From: Acinetobacter celticus | Lineage (GTDB): Bacteria; Pseudomonadota; Gammaproteobacteria; Pseudomonadales; Moraxellaceae | Length of the DNA stretch: 64,000 bases | Direction of reading: 5' to 3' | NCBI RefSeq assembly: GCF_001707755.1 | Contig: NZ_MBDL01000012.1 | Location: 1-64,000 of the forward strand | Shown here: positions 45,970 to 54,920 of the stretch, piece by piece | Position numbering within the stretch: position 1 is the first letter of the stretch | How the letters are laid out: each line of letters opens with the position of its first letter | The notes under the pieces: generated by a model | The model's input: the letters and a program-made list of their open reading frames with translations, nothing else | The model's database searches: none | Told to the model about the DNA's origin: nothing | Position numbers and translations under genes: made by a program

Positions 45970-48900
45970 TTAGCGACGATCATACCAACGCTGAGGAATC
46001 AGTTTGTTCCCAGTATTGTAACGTTTATCTAAAATAGCATTGCCTGTGATCCCTGATGTATCTACGTTTGCAACAATAAGTCGCTGCATCCCACTACCAT
46101 CACCTGCACCAACAGCACCACCGACAATACCAGCCCCCATACTTAACCTATAAGAAGTAGATGTTCCACCATTACATTGACCATATGGCATACAGAATAA
46201 AGTCATAAAGCTTTCTCCCTTCACACCGGCACCACAGTCTCCTGACATTCCATTTCGACTTCCATCAAAAGTAGTTACAAACATGTCATTATTAATAACC
46301 AATGGTGTCGACATCACCTTCTCACTCTGTACTAAAGAGGATTTAAATAAGTAATACCAACCTTGAGTTAGAGCATAAGAGGCTCTATAAGAAGTAATAG
46401 CAAATCTATTGGTATTATCAAGCGCAACGAGTTGATTAATTGCAGTGGTTCCAACATTACTTTCCTCTGCCAATAAGTTCACACCTTTGGTATGTAAATC
46501 ATCAGACGTGACACTATATGCATTTGTACTCGTTAAATTAAATAAATCACTTCTCGCTACATCTTTATCATATAAATTATAAACACCATCATGTTTGTAA
46601 CTGGTACTTGTACTATATTCTGCGAGAGGCTGGCTTCGATTTCCGCTACCAATCGATACAACACCAAAAATTGTTCCACCTTCTGAATATGTGGAAAAAC
46701 CAGGCATTTCAAAGAAACGTGGGCTATGAGCGCCATTGTTTAAATTCAACACTTTCGTAGGCTGTTTAGCAAATAATGCCGTATTCGTACCCACCTTATT
46801 ATTTAAATCGATACGCCAAACCTGACCACCCAAGTCACCAAAGTATAAATGATCAGTTAAACCATCAGAATCGCGGTCCACAGCTTTAATCTGACTCACC
46901 ACACTATATTTCATGTCTACATCATAAGAACTGGCTGTACCCGCTGTTGGGGCATAAGTCGGACCTGGATTTGCTGTTGTTGGTGATGTGTGTACTGTTG
47001 CATTCGCACTTGCCCACCACAACAAACTACCATCGAGCGCATCAAACATATATACACCTGAACCAATCTTATTGGTTTGAGCATAGTCATTATATTCATA
47101 ACCACGGTAATATTTGATTTTTGCTTGTTTCGTTGCGCGTTCTGCCACTGTAGTCTCAGGCATGCTACTAATGGATGTTGGTAGCCCCTCAGCATCATAA
47201 CCACCACCTACTAACATGACGAGTTTTTTGGTCCCTTTCCAATTGATCCAAGTCAAAGTAGGCTTAGACCAGCTTTGCCCCATACACGCAAGCGGATTTG
47301 TACTCGAACACTGACTTAATGCAGGCGGGGTTATAGTAAATTTGAGTGTTGGATTATTAATATCAGCTAAGTCCAGCGCATAATAATTGCGCCCACCCAT
47401 ACGTAAACCACCATAAACAATCTGTTTCCCTGATCGACTATTTAAACCTGCACCAACGGTTAACATATCATCTGCAGCATTCACATATTCAGTATAAGAA
47501 GTCCAAGGCCCATCAACCCCATAATACAATTTATCCATTCCCCCGATAGTCGTATCAAAGTTTAATAACGCATCCTTTTGGTTTTCAACCATGCTATTCG
47601 GTAAAAATGCAAACTTTTCTTCCCCACTATCAGCATCAACTATATGTAAAACACCTTGCGTGGTTCCAAATAAAATATAGTCATCTCGCCCTTCAGAACC
47701 GAGAGCACCATTTTCATATGTCACTTTCCCTTGGTTTGTGAGAAGTAATGGCGAAGAATGCATTACAGCACCCACCTGACGTAACTCCTCCGCTTGAGCA
47801 ATCGACGTATTTGTAATAGTTTGAGGTTGTTTGGCATTTACACGATAACCAAGCAATGATAATAAATATCCTCTAGCTGGATCAGTGCTGTTGACCAAAC
47901 TTAAATCCAACGCTCTTAATGTAGTTGCATCCAAATATTCATTATTTGTTGCTGTTGCAGGTCTGTCTGTTAATATTTTGCGCTGCATTGCGCCATTAGT
48001 ATTTGAACGTAGTTTTAACCGTGATTTTACACCACCAACCAATCTATTTTTACTGCTACCAAGAATTGATTCATCATCCTGATTTACACTCGTAACCGCA
48101 TCGGCAGACCATAAATCGTAGTTATCACCAATTTTACCTTGACTATTGACAAAAACATCATCGTTTTTATCGACCAACGTACCTGTACTCGTAACTTTAT
48201 ACTTTTTCAGGTTACCCGCCCATAATTGATAGCTCTTATCAGGGGTCGGTTGGAACTGTGGATAATATGCATAGTTTTGCAATGCAGCAGGATTTAATTG
48301 ATCATTTGGGATCGTTGATGTTCCCGTTGTTACAGCTGGAATTTCTGTTGACAAGTTATTAATAAAGTCGTTTACGCTATCAATAACGTCTTGAGAACTT
48401 GTACCTGCATACCAACCACCTTGACCCCGAATACCCCAACGTGCTGCACGTTTTTCGTCATCATCCACTGTGCCTAGTAATGCGATATTTTCTTCTTCAG
48501 ATAAATTTTTATTATAAGATGGGATTGAGTTATAAGCTGAACCGAACCCAACAACAGCTGTTTTGAGTTTTAAATCACGTGGGCTAGCATTGGTTGTTTG
48601 ATTTAAAAGGCGAGTATTAAAATTCTCTACGCAATCCCACCCTCCGCCTGAATCAGAGCATGTGAAACTACTACTACCTGCTAGCGCACCCTGCATTAAA
48701 CTCTGTGCCGAATTATTACCATTTGGCACACCATCGGTTAGTACATAAATACCTTGACCACTACACTGCTTGGTATCTGCATCTGGCTCTAACTGTGCAG
48801 ACAAGGAAGTCGGCATTTTATATTTTAGTTTATCATCTGTTAAAGCGCCACTAGCAGCAGCGTATTGCCCAGATGCTGAATTATGAGCAGCGTAATAACA

Positions 48901-49872
48901 TGTAGCACTATAATTACTATTACCAGACCTATATGTACAACTATGACTGCCAAAAGCTCGAGCTAGAGTACCATAAGAATAGCCATCACTTTGGCAATTA
49001 TTTGTTGTACTCGAAGCTAAACAGCCATACCAAGTATTATTAATTTTAGCAAACTTATAACTCCCTCCAGCAGTCGAAGTGCCTAACATATAAGCAGCAG
49101 CTTCTGCATAGGCATTCGCTGTTGGTGTTCCTCCATTTGCTTCCAAGTTCGCAACTTCGGTCATTAGGCTTTTACGATGTGTTTCAGAGGCTAGTGTGGT
49201 TTCCGTATCCAGACCTAAACGCTCAACAGGAATACGAACCTGCCCCCGAGTACCATCACCATTAATAGAATAGGTTGTCAATCCAAAAAATTTATCTTTA
49301 CCAATTGCATTTGCGCCATATAAAAGTTGGTACATTGCATCTTTAACTAAAGTGATACGATCATAATAAGCAGTAGATGCTCCATTCTTATAATAATATT
49401 GCGGGTTACCACCATCATCATCATCAAGTCCAGAAAGACTTGGTTCACTAGTTAGCGCATAAGTACAATCCGTTTTATTTACTGATGTACTCCCTGATGC
49501 TGCTCCTCCACAACGATACCATTTACGGTTATTTCTCCCACCAGAGCGCATGTAATAGTATTCAGGACTACTAATTGCACAATAACGTCGATTATAAGAA
49601 ATTCCATTCCCACTAAATGCAGTCTCTCTAGCACCGCCGCTACAACTCGTCAGCTCCTGATTATTTGCATCGAAATATCTCATACTTCCTGAAATATCCA
49701 ATACAAACATCAAAGAGATATTTCCTGAGCGTGCTTGTTGATAAATCTCAATATCACTCGCATATGAAGCAGTTGCACTAAACACAAATCCTGTCATAAG
49801 CGCTGATAGGTTCACAGCCAATGCTTTCTTTAAAGGATGAGCTATAAGTTGTTCTTTCTTTTTAATTTTCAT
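45970..49872 (-). CDS. pilY1: PilY1/ComC, type IV pilus tip adhesin
   Basis: 1300 residues from the ATG at 49872 (frame opens at GTG 49881; the ATG has GGGTGA five bases upstream). Signal peptide to about residue 40. Residues ~45-510 form a von Willebrand A-type domain with MIDAS FVLDISGSM and several Cys pairs. The C-terminal half is a beta-propeller of the PilC/PilY1 type with an EF-hand-like calcium loop DRDSDGLTD, followed by DHLYFGDLGGQVWRIDL (in part). PilY1 primes the pilus, antagonises retraction and binds surfaces. In Acinetobacter baylyi the equivalent is ComC. Confidence 0.94.
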   Translation of the reverse strand: MKIKKKEQLIAHPLKKALAVNLSALMTGFVFSATASYASDIEIYQQARSGNISLMFVLDISGSMRYFDANNQELTSCSGGARETAFSGNGISYNRRYCAISSPEYYYMRSGGRNNRKWYRCGGAASGSTSVNKTDCTYALTSEPSLSGLDDDDGGNPQYYYKNGASTAYYDRITLVKDAMYQLLYGANAIGKDKFFGLTTYSINGDGTRGQVRIPVERLGLDTETTLASETHRKSLMTEVANLEANGGTPTANAYAEAAAYMLGTSTAGGSYKFAKINNTWYGCLASSTTNNCQSDGYSYGTLARAFGSHSCTYRSGNSNYSATCYYAAHNSASGQYAAASGALTDDKLKYKMPTSLSAQLEPDADTKQCSGQGIYVLTDGVPNGNNSAQSLMQGALAGSSSFTCSDSGGGWDCVENFNTRLLNQTTNASPRDLKLKTAVVGFGSAYNSIPSYNKNLSEEENIALLGTVDDDEKRAARWGIRGQGGWYAGTSSQDVIDSVNDFINNLSTEIPAVTTGTSTIPNDQLNPAALQNYAYYPQFQPTPDKSYQLWAGNLKKYKVTSTGTLVDKNDDVFVNSQGKIGDNYDLWSADAVTSVNQDDESILGSSKNRLVGGVKSRLKLRSNTNGAMQRKILTDRPATATNNEYLDATTLRALDLSLVNSTDPARGYLLSLLGYRVNAKQPQTITNTSIAQAEELRQVGAVMHSSPLLLTNQGKVTYENGALGSEGRDDYILFGTTQGVLHIVDADSGEEKFAFLPNSMVENQKDALLNFDTTIGGMDKLYYGVDGPWTSYTEYVNAADDMLTVGAGLNSRSGKQIVYGGLRMGGRNYYALDLADINNPTLKFTITPPALSQCSSTNPLACMGQSWSKPTLTWINWKGTKKLVMLVGGGYDAEGLPTSISSMPETTVAERATKQAKIKYYRGYEYNDYAQTNKIGSGVYMFDALDGSLLWWASANATVHTSPTTANPGPTYAPTAGTASSYDVDMKYSVVSQIKAVDRDSDGLTDHLYFGDLGGQVWRIDLNNKVGTNTALFAKQPTKVLNLNNGAHSPRFFEMPGFSTYSEGGTIFGVVSIGSGNRSQPLAEYSTSTSYKHDGVYNLYDKDVARSDLFNLTSTNAYSVTSDDLHTKGVNLLAEESNVGTTAINQLVALDNTNRFAITSYRASYALTQGWYYLFKSSLVQSEKVMSTPLVINNDMFVTTFDGSRNGMSGDCGAGVKGESFMTLFCMPYGQCNGGTSTSYRLSMGAGIVGGAVGAGDGSGMQRLIVANVDTSGITGNAILDKRYNTGNKLIPQRWYDRR

Positions 49873-49883
49873 TTCATTCACCC

Positions 49884-50606
49884 TTAAAGAAATGCCTGAC
49901 CTAACGTATATTCAGTGACATGTGTTGTAAAAGGCACATTTAAATCCGATAGACAATTTGCTACACCATTCGTTGAACTATTACTAATATGACTATCTAA
50001 ACAATCATCAATATCATCCGTATCTGCTGAAGTAAGTGCAGGCATCAGTGAAGTCGTATTCACAATCACTCGATCTGTTTTTTGAATTTTAGATAGTTCT
50101 TCATCCGTGCCACGAACTGAGTCTTGAAATGGCGTAGATGACGCCGAATTTGTAAAACTCACAGATACTTGGGTCATGACAGCTCTACGTTCGCTGGTAA
50201 AAAAGTTTGCATTATTCGCTCCTGTTCGACAGAAGCCACTTACTCCTTGATCCGTATTCACGATATTCCCACTGTCATTCACGTAGACCATGCTCGCTTG
50301 TGACAAAGTAAAGAATTGAGCTCTGTTCCCTCTATAACAAAAAACTAACTCCTTACCCTTGTTTTTAGGACCTTTAATAAACCCAAACATGCCATCAGCA
50401 GCTAAACTACGTAATAAATTATTTGTATCTTCAACATTAAACGTTGCAGCATCAGAGTTTTGAATCATGAGTTGTTGAGCTTGACTGTTAGTCGCAATAT
50501 TTAATGACACCATACTTTGACGAATGGCTAATGTACCAATAATAGTAATCGCCAATAAAAGAATTAATACGACTATGAGTGTCGAGCCATGCTGTTGTCT
50601 AATCAT
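49884..50606 (-). CDS. pilX: Minor pilin assembly protein PilX
   Basis: 240 residues. It starts MIRQQHGSTLIVVLILLLAI: the G-S-T-L pattern with a long hydrophobic helix is the PilX prepilin-like start (non-canonical +1). The ATG at 50606 overlaps the stop of pilW (TGATG); an upstream GTG exists. The C-terminal domain shows two or three cysteine pairs (FCRTGANN, DDCLDSH, VANCLSD). Forms the tip-initiating minor pilin complex with FimU, PilV, PilW and PilY1. Confidence 0.88.
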   Translation of the reverse strand: MIRQQHGSTLIVVLILLLAITIIGTLAIRQSMVSLNIATNSQAQQLMIQNSDAATFNVEDTNNLLRSLAADGMFGFIKGPKNKGKELVFCYRGNRAQFFTLSQASMVYVNDSGNIVNTDQGVSGFCRTGANNANFFTSERRAVMTQVSVSFTNSASSTPFQDSVRGTDEELSKIQKTDRVIVNTTSLMPALTSADTDDIDDCLDSHISNSSTNGVANCLSDLNVPFTTHVTEYTLGQAFL

Positions 50607-51511
50607 CACTTTCTCTCCCCCAACGCGTTACGTATTGCAACCTCTTGCGTCACGACCTGACGAATAAAACCTTGTGGATTACCATTCGTCCCGATCTCTA
50701 CGTTTTGATCTAATACTACAAAAATATTGTTTTGTGCAGTTGAAGCCTCTCGACCTATTGACTGTCCTGAACGTGCTAGCACACCTAGGCTCACCCCCAA
50801 AATACGAGGCTTAACACCTGTCAAGGCCATATATTCGTGAATACCTATATATCGGCGACTCCCAGCTACATCACTCACATTTAGCAATACACGAAAATGA
50901 TCAACACGTTTCATAATGATTTCACCAGCATCACCATAACGAGCGAGATTGGTGTCACTATAATTACCAGCATCACATGCCAAAGCTAAAGGGTTGCTCT
51001 CTCCAGCTCCAGCATTTTCATCTACTCGCAAAAAATAACGCTGAATAACCATACGATCCACTGTCGTAATTGCTCTTCCTTCGCAATCAAAACCACCTGT
51101 TTGTGCAGGTTTATACTGAATTACGAGTTGATCACTGTTTTGAGTCACATTCGATGCACCAGTCCACTCATTATTACTACCAACTGCATCACCATTACTT
51201 TGGCTTAATAAAACTTCGCCTACATCAGCTTGAATTCCTGCAGGAAAATTAGACTGACTCAAAACAACACCGCCATGAAGCAAAGTGTCATTCATCGCAG
51301 CTTCTACAGTATCTAAATTGGCTAACCTGAGATCTTGAGTTATATAGTTAAGACCAAAATTTGCATTGTCTTGTAAGTCTGCCATTCCTTGTTGTACTTG
51401 ACTACTTTTCATTCCCGTCAAAAACAACATTACTGCTGCTGCAACCACAATAAGTCCAAGAGCCAAAGCAATCATAAGCTCAATAAGTGTAAAGCCTTTT
51501 TGTATTTTCAT
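50606..51511 (-). CDS. pilW: Minor pilin PilW
   Basis: 301 residues. Leader [21 protein letters not shown] with conserved Glu5, followed by a long globular domain. The ATG at 51511 shares a base with the pilV stop (TAATG) and has GGAGG nearby, so I reject the frame extension to 51535. Length is in the range for PilW (about 300). Part of the minor pilin complex. Confidence 0.9.
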   Translation of the reverse strand: MKIQKGFTLIELMIALALGLIVVAAAVMLFLTGMKSSQVQQGMADLQDNANFGLNYITQDLRLANLDTVEAAMNDTLLHGGVVLSQSNFPAGIQADVGEVLLSQSNGDAVGSNNEWTGASNVTQNSDQLVIQYKPAQTGGFDCEGRAITTVDRMVIQRYFLRVDENAGAGESNPLALACDAGNYSDTNLARYGDAGEIIMKRVDHFRVLLNVSDVAGSRRYIGIHEYMALTGVKPRILGVSLGVLARSGQSIGREASTAQNNIFVVLDQNVEIGTNGNPQGFIRQVVTQEVAIRNALGERK

Positions 51512-52011
51512 TAGTAGGCCTCCATCACTAAACAAGTCGATTCATTACGGTAAGCACCAGCTGTAGTACAGTTATTCAAACCATCTGCATTGGTTGCACT
51601 AGTATCCCCCCATGCCACATAAATACATCTGCGCTCATTACTTATCCTTGGACAAGCAAACATATTGACTGTCATCCCTAGCCGTTGGGCATACAGATTC
51701 GTAAGTGCAGCATCAAAACGTGCCATTTGTGCTGTTGTACAAAATGTCGTGTAACAATTCGGATTAGTAATGTTGGTTGCATTTCCCGCAACAGCCGTAG
51801 CATAAACAGCCAACTGATCACGATTAACACGAACTTTCTCAGCCAAGTCGCGTGCCAAATTAATTGCTTGCACACGATTAGCACCTTCACTAGATGCCTC
51901 AATTGCTCGATATTGCAACGCCACAAAACCAAGCACACCAACAGCAAGGATCAGCAAGGCAACCAATACCTCTATTAACCCAACACCTGCTTGCTTTTTT
52001 ATAGTTATCAT
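51511..52011 (-). CDS. pilV: Minor pilin PilV
   Basis: 166 residues. The leader has AGVG|LIEVLVALLILAVG, the PilV pattern (GxxLIEVLVA). Its ATG at 52011 overlaps the fimU stop as ATGA; GAGGGGGA lies seven bases before it. Cysteine-rich C-terminal domain (NCYTTFC, FACPRI, RRCIYVAW, NNCTT, TCLVMEAY). Confidence 0.9.
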   Translation of the reverse strand: MITIKKQAGVGLIEVLVALLILAVGVLGFVALQYRAIEASSEGANRVQAINLARDLAEKVRVNRDQLAVYATAVAGNATNITNPNCYTTFCTTAQMARFDAALTNLYAQRLGMTVNMFACPRISNERRCIYVAWGDTSATNADGLNNCTTAGAYRNESTCLVMEAY

Positions 52012-52469
52012 GAACAATCCCCCTCAACGATCTGCTGGATCGCCCCCATCTTAGATATTGTGACCATTCTGGAATATTTAGGATCAGATGATGCATCACA
52101 AATTTCAAAACTCGTATCTGTAGCAATGATTTGATTTGCCAAAGGGTCTTTCACCAAGCCTGTCGGCATAAAAACTATTTCAGCCGTCCGTCCACTCTTT
52201 AAACTTGACTTACCGGCTGGCATCCAATTCAACTTATCCTCTGTATCTGTATCCGCAGACAATAATTCAACTGTAATTTCTCTGCGCTCTAGAGCCGCTT
52301 TTGCTCTTGCCTGACTCAAGATAGCAACTAATTCTTTTGTACTTTTATTTAAATTTTGGCGCTGTAACATATCCCCAAAAGAAGGTGCAGCCATCATGGC
52401 GATAATCGCTAACACAGCAATGGTCACCATTAACTCTATTAAGGTGAATCCTTTTTGTTTATTCTGCAT
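52008..52469 (-). CDS. fimU: Minor pilin FimU/GspH-like
   Basis: 153 residues from the ATG at 52469 (GGGAGGGAG just upstream). Leader [25 protein letters not shown] (in part). The globular part fits the GspH/FimT/FimU fold: the STKELVAILSQARAKAALERRE helix and the C-terminal IQQIVEGDC. First gene of the minor pilin operon, reading away from ispH. Confidence 0.9.
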   Translation of the reverse strand: MQNKQKGFTLIELMVTIAVLAIIAMMAAPSFGDMLQRQNLNKSTKELVAILSQARAKAALERREITVELLSADTDTEDKLNWMPAGKSSLKSGRTAEIVFMPTGLVKDPLANQIIATDTSFEICDASSDPKYSRMVTISKMGAIQQIVEGDCS

Positions 52470-52559
52470 ACTCCCTCCCCAAGGCAATAAGACCTTTACC
52501 TATTAAAAATCATATCTACTTATTTTACAAAACCAGCACAAATAAAGATAAAAGGTATA

Positions 52560-52594
52560 AAAAAACAGATCATTGCCAAAAAGCCACGATCTGT
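52560..52594 (-). terminator. Terminator after ispH
   Basis: ACAGATC / GATCTGT stem with a long loop, followed on the minus strand by a T run; separates ispH from the pilin operon. Confidence 0.7.
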
Positions 52595-52634
52595 CAATTT
52601 ATTAAAAATATCAGAATGTTAAATGTGCAACACT

Positions 52635-53585
52635 TTAAGCTTGAGTTACAGGTATACGCAACTCTTTTGGCAAACTAAAGGTGATATTTTCTTCGCAACC
52701 AGAGAGCTCTTGCGGTGTTGCTGCGCCCCAATCTTGTAAACGTTGAATCACTTGCTTAATTAAAATTTCAGGCGCCGATGCACCCGCAGTAACCCCAATT
52801 TTCGAGTTTTCTGAGAACCATCCCTGTTCCAACTGATCTGCATTGTCAACCAAATATGCCTGCTTACCCATACGCTCTGCCAACTCACGCAAACGATTCG
52901 AATTAGACGAGTTAGGAGAGCCAACCACCAAAACAACATCACATTGAGCCGCTAAATCACGCACAGCATCTTGGCGGTTTTGTGTGGCGTAGCAAATATC
53001 ATCTTTGCGTGGCCCTTGAATTAAAGGAAATTTGGCACGTAATGCATCAATCACCTTCGCGGTATCATCTATCGATAAGGTCGTTTGTGTCACAAATGCA
53101 ACTTTGGCAGGATTGCGAACACTTAATTCAGCCACATCTGCTTCGTCTTCCACCAAATAAATTGAACCACCTTTTTTAATGTCGTACTGCCCCATGGTGC
53201 CTTCTACTTCTGGATGACCTTCATGTCCAATTAAAATGGCTTCTATGCCTTCACGCGCATACTTTGTCACCTCAATATGTACTTTGGTCACTAAAGGACA
53301 CGTTGCATCAAATACTTTCAAACCACGACGCTCGGCTTCTTGTTGAACCGCTTTAGACACACCATGCGCACTAAAAATCACAATATTGTCATCTGGCACT
53401 TCGTCTAATTCTTCAACAAAAATTGCGCCACGCTGACGTAAATCATCAACCACAAACTTGTTATGAACCACTTCATGACGTACATAAATAGGTGGATTAA
53501 AGCACTCAAGGGCACGATTCACAATTGCAATTGCTCGGTCTACACCTGCACAAAAACCACGTGGATTAGCCAATACAATTTCCAT
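52635..53585 (-). CDS. ispH: 4-hydroxy-3-methylbut-2-enyl diphosphate reductase
   Basis: 316 residues, last enzyme of the MEP pathway. The Fe-S cluster cysteines are Cys12 in [13 protein letters not shown], one in [11 protein letters not shown] and one in [14 protein letters not shown]; the catalytic His and Glu motifs (ARGH-type HGV, EGTMGQ) are present. It is divergent from gmk with 134 bases between them. Confidence 0.96.
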   Translation of the reverse strand: MEIVLANPRGFCAGVDRAIAIVNRALECFNPPIYVRHEVVHNKFVVDDLRQRGAIFVEELDEVPDDNIVIFSAHGVSKAVQQEAERRGLKVFDATCPLVTKVHIEVTKYAREGIEAILIGHEGHPEVEGTMGQYDIKKGGSIYLVEDEADVAELSVRNPAKVAFVTQTTLSIDDTAKVIDALRAKFPLIQGPRKDDICYATQNRQDAVRDLAAQCDVVLVVGSPNSSNSNRLRELAERMGKQAYLVDNADQLEQGWFSENSKIGVTAGASAPEILIKQVIQRLQDWGAATPQELSGCEENITFSLPKELRIPVTQA

Positions 53586-53719
53586 AGAACCCTCAAATGT
53601 TCAACTGAATGAGCAAACAATCTTAAAATAAATGCCAATAAAAAGACGCTTGGCTATTTTGTTTAGAGATCGTCTGCTCTAAAATAGAGAAGATATTTTA
53701 TCATATCAGGAAAAATATC

Positions 53720-54346
53720 ATGTCGGGTCTCTTGTTTGTCGTTTCTGCAGCATCAGGAACAGGCAAAACATCTCTTGTTAAAGCCCTACTTGAACGTGTT
53801 AACAATTTGCATGTTTCTGTTTCTCACACGACTCGTGACCAGCGTCCTGGCGAACTCGACGGCGTTCATTACCACTTTTCGACCAAAGAAGACTTTTTGG
53901 CATCTGTTCAAGATGGTGGATTTATTGAATATGCTGAAGTTTTTGGCAACTATTACGGTACTGCCCAGCGCACAGTAAAAGAACAATTGGCCAAAGGCCA
54001 TGATGTCTTGCTGGAAATTGACTGGCAAGGTGCCGAACAAGTTCGCAAGCTTTTTCCTGAATCGAAACAAATTTTTATTTTGCCTCCAAGTCAGTTCGAT
54101 TTACGTCAACGTTTATCCAACCGTGGCACAGATTCTGTCGAAGTCATTGAGCATCGTTTAAGCTGTGCTGTAGAAGACATGCAACAGTATGTTAACTTTG
54201 ACTTTGTGATTATTAATGACGACTTCAATAAAGCCTTACATGACCTAGAAGCGGTGATCATTGCCAACCGTTTGGCCTTAAAACAACAAGCCGAACGCCA
54301 TCAAGATTTGATTCAAAAGCTGATTACACCCACCAGTGTTTTGTGA
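53720..54346 (+). CDS. gmk: Guanylate kinase
   Basis: 208 residues. Phosphorylates GMP to GDP. The P-loop is SAASGTGKTSL, with Ala and Thr in place of the commoner Pro and Ser. Other motifs: SHTTRDQRPGE (GMP binding), GEVFGNYYGT-type segment, LEIDWQGAEQVR and FILPPS. Followed 76 bases later by rpoZ, in the usual gmk-rpoZ-spoT order. Confidence 0.96.
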   Translation: MSGLLFVVSAASGTGKTSLVKALLERVNNLHVSVSHTTRDQRPGELDGVHYHFSTKEDFLASVQDGGFIEYAEVFGNYYGTAQRTVKEQLAKGHDVLLEIDWQGAEQVRKLFPESKQIFILPPSQFDLRQRLSNRGTDSVEVIEHRLSCAVEDMQQYVNFDFVIINDDFNKALHDLEAVIIANRLALKQQAERHQDLIQKLITPTSVL

Positions 54347-54422
54347 TTAAAACTTGAGTCTGTAGGCAAAGCCTTTTATACTGTGCAGTCTGTTAAAATT
54401 TACTACTTAAACGAGAATTCTT

Positions 54423-54704
54423 ATGGCACGCGTAACCGTTGAAGATTGTTTAGACCATGTAGACAACCGCTTTGAGCTTGTACTAGTGGCAAGCAAGCGC
54501 GCGCGTCAATTGGCACGTCAAGGCATTGAGCCAACTGTAGAATGGGATAACGACAAGCCTACAGTGGTTGCACTTCGTGAAATTGCTGAAGGTCACGTTT
54601 CTAAAGATATTCTGAAACAGCGTGATCAGGACTATCAAGCTTCTAGCTTAGATCTTGCACTTTCTGCAAATAATTTGAATTTAGATGGTTTTTCTTTCCA
54701 ATAA
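54423..54704 (+). CDS. rpoZ: RNA polymerase omega subunit
   Basis: 93 residues. Sequence [20 protein letters not shown] followed by [12 protein letters not shown] and the charged [16 protein letters not shown] is the omega subunit pattern. Helps assemble and stabilise beta' and forms one ppGpp site with it. Strong terminator follows, then spoT. Confidence 0.97.
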   Translation: MARVTVEDCLDHVDNRFELVLVASKRARQLARQGIEPTVEWDNDKPTVVALREIAEGHVSKDILKQRDQDYQASSLDLALSANNLNLDGFSFQ

Positions 54705-54720
54705 GAACAACCACTAAGAG

Positions 54721-54747
54721 AAAGCCTAGTTTTAAACTAGGCTTTTT
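54721..54747 (+). terminator. Terminator after rpoZ
   Basis: Perfect AAAGCCTAGTTT / AAACTAGGCTTT stem with a T run. Confidence 0.88.
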
Positions 54748-54920
54748 TTATGGCTATCACTTTTATCTTGGGCTCAGAACAGTTATAAAGTAAGGTCAAA
54801 AAAGTTTTCTCTCTAATTATTTTTTTCATTTTTTGCATGAAAAAATTGACAAGCGATGCAATATGCATTTCATTAGAGGATTATCCGTTTCATTTGTAAT
54901 TCAGCAGTAAAAGGTGTTCT

